Below are positions 41,874 to 50,618 of a DNA stretch of 64,000 nucleotides, piece after piece. The notes under the pieces are model-generated. The model worked only from the letters and a program-made list of their open reading frames with translations. It did no database searches and was not told the origin of the DNA. The position numbers were made by a program, and so were the translations under genes. Position 1 is the stretch's first letter. Each line of letters starts with the position of its first letter. The DNA lies in the NCBI GenBank assembly GCA_029260115.1, contig JAJDDW010000061.1:57438-121437 (forward strand), given 5' to 3'. The stretch comes from Phycisphaerae bacterium (lineage in GTDB: Bacteria > Planctomycetota > Phycisphaerae > UBA1845).

Positions 41874-42705
41874 GAGGCTATCCCAAAACCTGTTTGAGCA
41901 GCAACATCGTGCATCCAAGGTGGAGAAACCCTTGGAACATCGTTGTTGATTTCTCCCAGCGTATGCACAGTCTGCGGTAGTTCTGAATCCATGAAATTGT
42001 ACGTTCGACTTTCCAACGTCGCTTATAACGTCGAAGACTTCGGCCATCCTGCGTAACATTCTCCGGCTTCCGGTTTCGCCGGTGTGGTGCGATCATCTCA
42101 ATGCCTTGATGGGCCAGTTCTATATCGAGAAGTTCACTGTCGTAAGCCTTGTCGCCGATCACGCGTGGCGGAGTCTCTTCGGTCAACATGAATTCAAAAA
42201 GACGTTGGACGAGTTGGCTTTCGTGGGGGTTTGCTGAAGTTGTATCGACCGCCACTGGCAAGCCTCGCGCATCCACTAAAACCATTATTTTTACGCCTTT
42301 TCCGGCCTTGGTACAGCCAATCCCGTCACCACCGCCACGGGCTTTACTAAAAGTGCCATCGATGAAGCACTCGTATAATCGATAACCATCGCGTTCCTCC
42401 ACGCATCGGCCAGCGTCTCGCATGATCGTCTCGAACACGCCGTCGTTTACCCATTTTTGAAACCACCGGTGAACGGTACTTTTCGATCCGTACCTCGCCG
42501 GTAAATCCTTCCACTTGGCTCCGTTGTCAAGAATCCAGAAAATGCCGCCAACGATTTTTCTACGGTCAGACGCTGGCCGTCCGCCCTTTGGGCTACGCGG
42601 GCATTTAGGAATCCGTTCCACTAGCCAATCCAATTGCTCATCCGTGAGTTTTAACATCATGTATTATCATACGTCTCTCACAAGAAAAGGTTTTGGGATA
42701 GCCTC
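41874..42705 (-). mobile_element. Complete IS5-family insertion sequence
   Basis: 832 bp bounded by perfect 18-bp inverted repeats GAGGCTATCCCAAAACCT (41874-41891 and the complement at 42688-42705) and flanked by TA on both sides, taken as the target duplication. One transposase gene fills it. The perfect ends and intact reading frame suggest recent insertion. Confidence 0.9.
41878..42660 (-). CDS. IS5-family DDE transposase
   Basis: 260-residue transposase. The N-terminal DUF4096-like part (LTDEQLDWLVERIPKCPRSP, GGIFWILDNGAKWKDLPARY) is followed by the DDE catalytic domain: Asp in YECFIDGTFSKA, Asp in PRVIGDKAYDSELL and Glu in RRWKVERTISWIQNYRRL. No frameshift or stop interrupts it, so the element should be able to move. 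Its start is just inside the right inverted repeat and its stop codon overlaps the left one. Confidence 0.93.
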   Translation of the reverse strand: MMLKLTDEQLDWLVERIPKCPRSPKGGRPASDRRKIVGGIFWILDNGAKWKDLPARYGSKSTVHRWFQKWVNDGVFETIMRDAGRCVEERDGYRLYECFIDGTFSKARGGGDGIGCTKAGKGVKIMVLVDARGLPVAVDTTSANPHESQLVQRLFEFMLTEETPPRVIGDKAYDSELLDIELAHQGIEMIAPHRRNRKPENVTQDGRSLRRYKRRWKVERTISWIQNYRRLCIRWEKSTTMFQGFLHLGCTMLLLKQVLG

Positions 42706-42845
42706 TAGTGGTTTATGTGGTGTGAATACGCGATATAGTCTCGCGAGAAGTCGTCAGTACATTGAGAGCACTTAATATTCTAAGCACCGCGCAAGCTAGA
42801 ACATGCGGCTCGGTTTTCCTGATAGACTCCATGCCCATGACAATG

Positions 42846-43961
42846 CTACTTAGCTAATCTTCTAAGCACCTCACAGCCCTCACGAATCTGATCGTCTGAC
42901 GCCGCGTAGCTAAGACGAAAATGTGTATCTCGCTCACTGAATACCTCGCCGGGTATAATCAATACGTTTTGGCTTATCGCCTGCTCTACAAATTCGGTGG
43001 CGCTGGCGTAACGCGACGGCGCTTTGGGAAACACATAAAAGCCGCCGGAAGGTCTGAAGAACTCAAACGCACCCTCCAATTCGCTACACACTAGATCACG
43101 CTTTTTTCGGTATATGTCTACTTCAGTAGACATGTCGGTATCCAATGCAGCTAGGCCCCCGTATTGCACGGGCTGGGGGGCACAGACAAAGGTGTATTGC
43201 TGCAACTTAGCCATCTCCGTAATTAATGCAGAGGGGCCAGCGGCGTAACCTAAACGCAAGCCTGTCATAGCATACGACTTGCTAAATCCGCGTAGCAATA
43301 AGGTGCGCTCTGGGGCGTGGTGGACGGCGCTGGGCGGCGGGCCGTCATACGACAGCATGTTGTATATTTCGTCGGAGACGACAAGCAAATCATGCTTTCG
43401 AGCAAGCTCAGCCACGGCTTTAACGTCTTCATCGCGAAAAACAATCCCCGTAGGGTTACCCGGCGCACAAAGCATAATTATCTTTGTTTTATCGGTGATC
43501 GCGGCTTCGATACGATCGGGATATAGCTGAAAGTCATCATATAATGGCACAGGCTTTGGGACGCCTCCAACTAGCTTGACCAGATGAGTGTACGACACAA
43601 AGTAAGGATCTGGAAAAATCACTTCGTCGCCATGATTTATGCAGGCCATGAGCGCAAGAAGCAGGCCCCCGGATAGACCTGACGTAACAAACACATCGGG
43701 TTCCCATTCAAACTCTTCTTTAATTTTCTGAGAAATGCGTTCGCGTAATGCCGGAATGCCGCGCGTAACGGTGTAGCCATTGTTGTCATCGCGGATCGCT
43801 TGAATTATCGCGTCCTTGATATTTTGGGGTACAGGGAAATCTGGCTGACCAATCGACAGATTGATCGGATTATCAAGCGTCGCACCAAGATCGAACACGC
43901 GGCGAATCCCCGACGAACCGATCGGCTTTACATGCTCAGCTATAAAATGCGCTCCGGTCAT
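42846..43961 (-). CDS. Class I/II PLP aminotransferase (AspC-like)
   Basis: 371-residue fold-type I aminotransferase. Landmarks: NPINLSIGQPDFPVP near the N-terminus, the MLCAPGNPTGIVF segment, the PLP-contacting Asp/Tyr in VVSDEIYNML, the Schiff-base Lys in LLRGFSKSYAMTGLRLGYAA, and the substrate carboxylate Arg near the C-terminus in FRLSYAASDDQIREG. It probably acts on aspartate, aromatic or other amino acids; specificity is not readable. The frame is open to 44099, but ATG 43961 has GGAG eight bases ahead and gives the normal N-terminus. Confidence 0.88.
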   Translation of the reverse strand: MTGAHFIAEHVKPIGSSGIRRVFDLGATLDNPINLSIGQPDFPVPQNIKDAIIQAIRDDNNGYTVTRGIPALRERISQKIKEEFEWEPDVFVTSGLSGGLLLALMACINHGDEVIFPDPYFVSYTHLVKLVGGVPKPVPLYDDFQLYPDRIEAAITDKTKIIMLCAPGNPTGIVFRDEDVKAVAELARKHDLLVVSDEIYNMLSYDGPPPSAVHHAPERTLLLRGFSKSYAMTGLRLGYAAGPSALITEMAKLQQYTFVCAPQPVQYGGLAALDTDMSTEVDIYRKKRDLVCSELEGAFEFFRPSGGFYVFPKAPSRYASATEFVEQAISQNVLIIPGEVFSERDTHFRLSYAASDDQIREGCEVLRRLAK

Positions 43962-44272
43962 GACATCATCTCCATAACAAAATACTCCCCGCATTATCCT
44001 ATGTGACTGGCCAAAACCTGCAACGCATCCGGGAATTTGACTACATGGAAATCTGGTGTCGCACCACACGAAACCCACCATCAGATACGTTATGGACATT
44101 TATGGCCCTCGAAACATGTGCTCATTTATTCGGACCACCCCCAGCTTAATCGCATGGCCTATTCCGATGAGGAACCAAAGACATTTTCGGTACACCATCT
44201 TGTTACTTATTTACGCCTATAGCCACGTCGATATGCCAAAATGAGCAGGTGTGACAACTCGGAAATGTAGAC

Positions 44273-45670
44273 ATGGCTGACGCACAATCACAAGCACGTA
44301 GCAAACGATGGATGCTCATACTACTTGTATGCGTCGTGCAATTTGCATGTCTTACTATGGGGGCTATGTGGTTTGCGAATCGACTAAGTGGCAATATCGG
44401 CATGTTAATGCGCCACCAGATTTTGGACAATAACGCACACATAACCAATCAAATGGCATTAATGATCGACGAGTTACACTTAATAGACATCAAAGATCAA
44501 TCTCAAGATTGGTACAAACTTCAGGAAATCGTTGAAAATACGCATTTGCCAAACGACGGTTATATTTCCGTGATAGATGATCAGACAGGCCAGGTTCTCT
44601 GTCACCCGTTATGGAATAGACAGCCGTATGTGCAGGGGTTAAAGCTTGGGCAGCTTATGCTTCATAATACGGCTGGTAGTCGAAAAATTATCAGCTCTGT
44701 GGTCAGTGGGGATTACGTGTCACTGGGATGGGCGCGCGTTAATGGCGAGGAACATTTACTAGCTGTACGTAAAGTGCCAAGCCTCGGCATTTTGGTACTC
44801 GCACATCAAAAAGAAGCGCCGCTGGTAGTTGCCGTTTCACAAATTGCCACTTCCGTCAAAGCTATTGGCCTAGCCGTGGCGGTTGCGCTAATGGCTATTA
44901 GTTTGATCCTCCTCGCAGGCATTATAGAACGATACGATAGCCGGATGTCGCATGTTCAAGGCCACATAGATGAACTCGTAGATGAAAAGAGTGACAGCTT
45001 ACTATCATCGCGCCATGCGGTTATCTTTGAACTGGCAAAAATGGTCGAATCACGAGATAACCTAGTCAGCGAACACCTCGACCGCGTTCGCGCCTATACT
45101 GAAATACTAGGCAAGCAACTAGCCAGTCATGACCCATCGCTTAGCGATGAAACGGTTGGACTAATTGGCCTCGCCTCTTGCTTGCACGACATTGGCAACG
45201 TGGACGTCCCGGAATCCATCTTCCTCAACCCCGATGCGCTTAGTGTCAAGGAACGGGCGATCATGCAGAAGCACGTACACGCTGGAAGCGATCTTTTGTT
45301 GGGCATTAGGCAGACTTATGGCCGCGACCGGTTTATCGATTTCGCATGTGAAATTGCATTGGCCCATCATGAACGATGGGATGGCGAGGGTTACCCTTAC
45401 GGCCTGACAAAAGAAAACATTCCACTCACCGCGCGTATCGTGGCGTTAGCAGATGTCTATGACGCGCTGACCAGCGAGCGGGTATATAACAAGCCTGCGA
45501 ACCACGCTGAAGCGCGAAATGTTATTATCGTCGGCAAGGGAAGACAGTTTGACCCGGCTATTGTAGATGCCTTTTTAGCCACGGAAGAGCAGTTCAAATC
45601 AATCTCCGCTGATGCCCAGTTCAAACGACTCAAAAATGCCCGCCCGCAAATAGAACCGGCATTAACATAA
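44273..45670 (+). CDS. Membrane HD-GYP protein with extracytoplasmic sensor
   Basis: 465-residue signalling protein. A membrane helix at about 13-35, a periplasmic sensor of roughly 150 residues, a second helix at about 200-222, then an HD-GYP domain (about 245-440). The HD part reads SCLHDIGNVDVPESI, where the usual motif is HDIGK: the Lys is Asn. The GYP part, HHERWDGEGYPYGL, is intact, and so is the DVYDALTSERVY motif. HD-GYP proteins degrade cyclic di-GMP or related dinucleotides; whether the Lys change matters is unknown. It converges with the efflux cluster, ending four bases from the czcA stop. Confidence 0.85.
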   Translation: MADAQSQARSKRWMLILLVCVVQFACLTMGAMWFANRLSGNIGMLMRHQILDNNAHITNQMALMIDELHLIDIKDQSQDWYKLQEIVENTHLPNDGYISVIDDQTGQVLCHPLWNRQPYVQGLKLGQLMLHNTAGSRKIISSVVSGDYVSLGWARVNGEEHLLAVRKVPSLGILVLAHQKEAPLVVAVSQIATSVKAIGLAVAVALMAISLILLAGIIERYDSRMSHVQGHIDELVDEKSDSLLSSRHAVIFELAKMVESRDNLVSEHLDRVRAYTEILGKQLASHDPSLSDETVGLIGLASCLHDIGNVDVPESIFLNPDALSVKERAIMQKHVHAGSDLLLGIRQTYGRDRFIDFACEIALAHHERWDGEGYPYGLTKENIPLTARIVALADVYDALTSERVYNKPANHAEARNVIIVGKGRQFDPAIVDAFLATEEQFKSISADAQFKRLKNARPQIEPALT

Positions 45671-45673
45671 ATC

Positions 45674-48600
45674 CTACACCTTGGCGGGCAATTCATCCGA
45701 ATCAAACCACTGGTAAACTGACGGTAAGACGAATAGCGTAAGGAAGGTGGACGTAACTAATCCACCTATGACGACAGTGGCTAAGGGACGTTGCACCTCT
45801 GCTCCCGCACTACTGGAGATAGCCATGGGCAGAAAGCCTAGGGCGTCAGTTACCACTGTCATCAACACGGCACGGAGACGAATGCGGGCACCATAACGAG
45901 CGGCTTCTACTGGCGGTAATCCTGTCTTGCGTTTTTCCTGAATGTAAGAGACGAGTACCACACCATTAAGGACGGCGATGCCGCTTAAAGCGATGAAGCC
46001 TACGCCCGCCGAGATTGAAAAAGGGTAGCCTCGCAGCAACAGCGCAATGATGCCGCCGGTAATGGCTAAGGGCACGTTCAGGTAGATGAGCAAGGCAAGC
46101 TTCATGGTGCCGAACGTGGTGTATAGTAGTACAAAAATCAACAGTAAAGCCATCGGAACTAGGACGGTTAATCGCTTTGTTGCCTCTTGAAGATTTTTGA
46201 ACTGTCCGCCCCAATCGATATACCAGCCATCGGGAAGGTCGAGCTGAACGCGCAACACCTCTTGGGCCTCGGCGACGAAAGAGGCTAAATCGCGTCCACG
46301 AACATTGGCTTCGACGGTGATCCGCCGACTGATGTTTTCCCGACTGATCTGCGCGGGGCCTTCTTCAATTTCAATAGAAGCGAGTTGTGAAAGGGGAATC
46401 AATCGAGCGGCGCCGTCGCCTTGTGGAGGCCCAGCGATTTTCAGATCGCCGATGCGATCGAGATCAGCCCGCACACGTTTGCCAAAACGCACTTGAAGCG
46501 CGAATCTTTTTTGACCCTCAAGAACCGTCCCCACCTGATTGCCGCCGATTGATTCGATAACTTCGAGGACATCTTCAGCGTTGATCCCATAGCGGGCAAT
46601 CGCGTCACGATCAATCCGTATGCGCATAGTCGGCAGCCCAATGACCTGCTCCGCTTTGACATCGGCGGCACCAGGTATGCGATTGATAAGCCGAACGACT
46701 TCGTCCGCTTTTTGTTTCATCAATGCAAGATCATCACCATAAATCTTGATACCCACATCGCTTCTCACCCCGGAAATTAGTTCCGCTACGCGCAATTCGA
46801 TCGGTTGAGAATAGCTGAAGATCGCGCCGGGCACCTTAGCATTCAGCGTTTCATCGATAGCTTCAACCAACGCTTCTTTAGTATCGAAACGCCATGTCGA
46901 AGGTGGCTTAAGAATAAGAAATGAATCGCTAATCTCTACGCCCATCGGATCAGTCGCAATTTCAGCCCGCCCCGTGCGAGACACCACCGTCTTAACCTCT
47001 GGGAATTCTTCCATGAGAACACGTTCTGCGTGAAGACTAATTTCATTCGACTTTTCCAAGGATACGCTTGGCAAGCGCCAGATTTGCATCGCGATCGCCC
47101 CTTCATCGAGGCGAGGCATAAATTCGGCGCCCATAAATGGTACGAAACACAAGCTAGCTAGGAAAACTATAGCCGCACCACCGAACACGCGACCACGATG
47201 CCCCATGACTTTTTCTAGCAGTGGATAGTAAATCCGCTTGGCTAACCGATAGAGAGCAGGCTCCGTTTCTCTTACATTCTTGAGAAATAGCGAGGCTAAC
47301 ACAGGCATTAATGTGAGAGCGCAAACCATTGATCCTGCAAGCGCGAAAACGACAGTGAGGGCCATGGGCTGGAACATCTTGCCCTCGATCCCCCGCAGCG
47401 CCAAAATAGGCAGGTACACGATAGTGATGGTCATCACACCAAATGCGACCGGGCGTGCCACCTCACGGCACGCATCACGTACTGTGTCGGTGTGAGAGGT
47501 GGTGTCTTTGCGACGCTCTCGAAGAGCGCGTACCACATTTTCAATCATGACAACGGAGCCATCAACGATTATACCGAAATCAATCGCCCCCAGGCTCATC
47601 AGGTTTCCACTAAGTCCGGTTAATCGCATCGCTATAAAGGCAACCATCATGGAAAACGGAATCGAAGATGCGACAATCAGGCCACCGCGAAAATTTCCTA
47701 GCAGCAGCAGCAGTACAATAATGACCAGCACGCCACCCTCAGCCAGGTTCTTGGCCACGGTCTTAATGGTTCGGTCAACGAGTTCCGTTCGGTTGTAAAA
47801 CGTGTCGATGGTGACGCCGTCGGGCAGGAAATGTTTTAACTGCTCGATCTTCTCGTCTACCGCTTGTGAAACAACGCGAGAATTTTCGCCCATGAGCATC
47901 ATGACAATACCGACGACGGCTTCACCTTTGCCATCGCGTGTAACGGCGCCCTGACGAATCATTGGGGCAAACTCGGCGATGCCAATATCCTTAACGTAAA
48001 TCGGTGTACCCGCATCTGGATCGTGCTTGACGATAATGTTGCCCAGGTCGTGCAGTGTCTCAACCAGACCTTCGCCTCGGATGAGATACTGTTCACCCTG
48101 ATGCTCAATGTACCCTCCCCCGACATTCCGATTGTTAGACCCCAGCGCATCGAGCACATCACCCACAGGAATATTGAATGCCGCTAAGCGGTCCGGATCG
48201 AGCGTGACCTGATAGGTCTTGAGTTCGCCGCCAAACGCATTGATCTCCACGACGCCTGGCACACTGCGAAGCTGGTAGTTGACGTACCAATCGAGAATCG
48301 TGCGAAGCTCCATAGGTGTGTGGTTTTCGCCGCGCACCTCAAATTGATATATTTCACCAAGACCAGTCGATATAGGCCCCATCGCGGGATCGCCATAACC
48401 TTCTGGAATCTGCTCGCGTGCATCAATCAGCCGTTCACCGACGAGCTGGCGTGCCCAGTAGATGTCAGTGCCTTCCTCGAAAACGACGGTGACAACCGAT
48501 AGGCCAAACTTCGATACGGAGCGGACCTCTTCAATGGCCGGTAATCCGCTCATGGACGTTTCGACGGGGAACGTAATAAAACGCTCTACCTCTTCGGGTG

Positions 48601-48766
48601 GCAGTCCGGGAGAATTCGTAAGAATTTGCACCTGGACATTCGTCACGTCCGGAACTGCATCGATGGGAAGTTTGGTCAGTGAGTCCAAACCCACGACGAC
48701 AACCATCAGCCACATAACGAGAACCAGAAAACGATTATTTAATGAGAAGTCAATGATCTTGGACAT
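45674..48766 (-). CDS. czcA: CzcA-type heavy-metal RND efflux pump
   Basis: 1030-residue inner-membrane proton-driven pump subunit of the HME class of RND transporters. Twelve membrane segments frame two large periplasmic loops. The TM4 motif DFGIIVDGSVVMIEN matches the HME1 (Zn/Co/Cd) type rather than the Cus type (copper/silver, which has MVDAAIVMIEN). N-terminus MSKIIDFSLNNRFLVLVMWL is typical. GGAG five bases upstream. Last gene of the efflux operon CzcC - lipoprotein - CzcB - CzcA. Confidence 0.93.
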   Translation of the reverse strand: MSKIIDFSLNNRFLVLVMWLMVVVVGLDSLTKLPIDAVPDVTNVQVQILTNSPGLPPEEVERFITFPVETSMSGLPAIEEVRSVSKFGLSVVTVVFEEGTDIYWARQLVGERLIDAREQIPEGYGDPAMGPISTGLGEIYQFEVRGENHTPMELRTILDWYVNYQLRSVPGVVEINAFGGELKTYQVTLDPDRLAAFNIPVGDVLDALGSNNRNVGGGYIEHQGEQYLIRGEGLVETLHDLGNIIVKHDPDAGTPIYVKDIGIAEFAPMIRQGAVTRDGKGEAVVGIVMMLMGENSRVVSQAVDEKIEQLKHFLPDGVTIDTFYNRTELVDRTIKTVAKNLAEGGVLVIIVLLLLLGNFRGGLIVASSIPFSMMVAFIAMRLTGLSGNLMSLGAIDFGIIVDGSVVMIENVVRALRERRKDTTSHTDTVRDACREVARPVAFGVMTITIVYLPILALRGIEGKMFQPMALTVVFALAGSMVCALTLMPVLASLFLKNVRETEPALYRLAKRIYYPLLEKVMGHRGRVFGGAAIVFLASLCFVPFMGAEFMPRLDEGAIAMQIWRLPSVSLEKSNEISLHAERVLMEEFPEVKTVVSRTGRAEIATDPMGVEISDSFLILKPPSTWRFDTKEALVEAIDETLNAKVPGAIFSYSQPIELRVAELISGVRSDVGIKIYGDDLALMKQKADEVVRLINRIPGAADVKAEQVIGLPTMRIRIDRDAIARYGINAEDVLEVIESIGGNQVGTVLEGQKRFALQVRFGKRVRADLDRIGDLKIAGPPQGDGAARLIPLSQLASIEIEEGPAQISRENISRRITVEANVRGRDLASFVAEAQEVLRVQLDLPDGWYIDWGGQFKNLQEATKRLTVLVPMALLLIFVLLYTTFGTMKLALLIYLNVPLAITGGIIALLLRGYPFSISAGVGFIALSGIAVLNGVVLVSYIQEKRKTGLPPVEAARYGARIRLRAVLMTVVTDALGFLPMAISSSAGAEVQRPLATVVIGGLVTSTFLTLFVLPSVYQWFDSDELPAKV

Positions 48767-48870
48767 GGATGCTCCATATTGCCATTTCCATTATTGTATC
48801 GCAACACACACAAAAATTCTTTGGGCTGCCCAATTTTCATACGTCACACAAAAAATATTTAGCACATGCT

Positions 48871-50430
48871 CTAATGCGAATGGCCGCCACCCATTTCCCC
48901 TTTGCCTACTTCCGACTTGAGTACGAATGTGTCACCGACCGCTACCTCGTCACCGACAACAATTGCCCCTGTCACCTCGGCGAACTCGTGCGACCGACCT
49001 AAAATTTTAACGGGCACAAGTTTGTACTCACTTGGCCCTGCGACTTGGAATACGGCGAACCCACCTGCAACACGCTGCACAGCGGCAGCCGGAACAAGTA
49101 CACCGTTTCCTCGCTTCGTGTCTTCACCATTACCCACATGAACCACCACCGTCCCGAACATGCCAGGCCGAAGCTGACTTTGAGGATTCGCCAAGATCAC
49201 CCGCGTTTCGACCGTGCGTGATTCAGGATCGAGCTGGCTAGCTACGTAGTCGACCTCACCCTCAAATAGCTGACCGGGAAATGCATCGAGTCTTACGATG
49301 GTCTTTTGTCCGCGCTTGAGGAAGCGAATATCTCGCTCATACGCCCTCCCCATAACCCACACATGAGATAGGTCAGCCACGGTGTACAATCGTGTTTCGG
49401 TCGTGACCAATTCGCCGCGCGTAAGGTGACGATCCACAATCATGCCGGACATAGGGCTGGTTAATGCGGCACGTGAGATGTCCGCATCAACCTCATCGCC
49501 ATGCTTCGCTAAATGCGTCGTTTGCTGCTTAGATAGACCCAAAATTTGCAGCGCCCGCTCCGCATTACGCACCTCGGTCAGGGCAACCTTAAAATCTTTC
49601 TGGGCGTGAAGATAGTTTAGTTTCAGGTCGAACGAAATCTCTTCTTGGGTGGACAAATAATCTGCCCGGGAAACTTCGTATGCCCCTTGCGACTCAAGAA
49701 GCTCTGCTTCGCTGGCAATCTTATTGGCTAAGAGTTGCTCACTACGCTTGTACTTCCTAAAGTTTACTTTCATCCTCGTATAGGATGTCAACAGTTTATT
49801 TTTGTTGTCGCCCACTGGGAGATCATGGGCCTGCGCCAGCGCATCTTCAGACGTCGGCTGTGGGTCCAGGATAGCCAATAGCTTTTTTGTATTCTCATAA
49901 ACGATTTGGGCACGATCATAGTCCGCGCGGGCCACTTCGAACCGACTCAGGTCCGCCAAATATTTCATCTTGGCATCGCCCATCTCACGTGAATCGAGTA
50001 CGCAAAGAATGTCGCCAGCCTCAACCCGATCACCAAGCGTGCGATTGACAGCTGATACAATACCCCTCACACGCGGCGTGATGTGTACTAAACGATCGGC
50101 GTTCCAAGCAACCTCGCCCGGAAGCTCCACCATCGTAGTCAACGATCCTTGCGTAACTTTCACATGGGAAATCTTCAGGCCCGACATCTGGGCTTCGTTG
50201 AGATGCACGACACCCTCTTCATGTTCTTCGTGACCTTCATGCTCATCGTGACTATCTTGCGATACCTGCTCTTTGTGGTCATCGCGATCTTTATGCCCTG
50301 GCTCATCGTGACCGTGACCCTCATGCTGGGCCATCGCATACCCGTCTTGAGAGAATCGCGACCAAGCGTTTCCAATCCCAAGCACCGACAATACGGCGAT
50401 CGCAATAGCTAGTATCATTTTCTTATTCAT
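48871..50430 (-). CDS. czcB: Periplasmic adaptor (CzcB-type membrane fusion protein)
   Basis: 519-residue membrane-fusion protein linking the pump to the outer-membrane channel. A signal/anchor helix (about 4-22) is followed by a His/Asp/Glu-rich stretch (about 36-72, HEGHGHDEPGHKDRDDH and similar) suited to binding divalent metal, then barrel-sandwich hybrid (about 95-150 and 300-340), a long coiled-coil hairpin (about 150-300), and beta-barrel and membrane-proximal domains. The tail ends GGGHSH, a second small His cluster. ATG 50430 with AAGGA seven bases ahead is preferred over the ATG at 50472. Confidence 0.9.
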   Translation of the reverse strand: MNKKMILAIAIAVLSVLGIGNAWSRFSQDGYAMAQHEGHGHDEPGHKDRDDHKEQVSQDSHDEHEGHEEHEEGVVHLNEAQMSGLKISHVKVTQGSLTTMVELPGEVAWNADRLVHITPRVRGIVSAVNRTLGDRVEAGDILCVLDSREMGDAKMKYLADLSRFEVARADYDRAQIVYENTKKLLAILDPQPTSEDALAQAHDLPVGDNKNKLLTSYTRMKVNFRKYKRSEQLLANKIASEAELLESQGAYEVSRADYLSTQEEISFDLKLNYLHAQKDFKVALTEVRNAERALQILGLSKQQTTHLAKHGDEVDADISRAALTSPMSGMIVDRHLTRGELVTTETRLYTVADLSHVWVMGRAYERDIRFLKRGQKTIVRLDAFPGQLFEGEVDYVASQLDPESRTVETRVILANPQSQLRPGMFGTVVVHVGNGEDTKRGNGVLVPAAAVQRVAGGFAVFQVAGPSEYKLVPVKILGRSHEFAEVTGAIVVGDEVAVGDTFVLKSEVGKGEMGGGHSH

Positions 50431-50462
50431 AACAAAATCCTTCGTAAATAGCTTCGTCGCTT

Positions 50463-50618
50463 TTACAGCCATAACGCAGCGGCTGCCGATCGTAAAAAGT
50501 CTACGGCAAATGTTTCCAAAGATGCCGGATCAACATGCGTACAGCCGCTCAACAGTGCCGAACTGGAGACAGTCAAAATCGCTAACATCACACCAAAGCG
50601 CGTTCTTTCAAATCTCAT
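50463..50618 (-). CDS. Small lipoprotein in efflux operon
   Basis: A 51-residue frame, too short for routine calling: basic start MRFERTRFGVMLAILTV, lipobox ALLSGC (Cys about residue 26), then a 25-residue mature part ending FLRSAAAALWL. Its ATG overlaps the CzcC stop (ATGA) and its stop lies 32 bases ahead of czcB. Tight coupling inside a metal-efflux operon suggests an accessory subunit, possibly at the outer membrane. No named family is recognised. Confidence 0.6.
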   Translation of the reverse strand: MRFERTRFGVMLAILTVSSSALLSGCTHVDPASLETFAVDFLRSAAAALWL

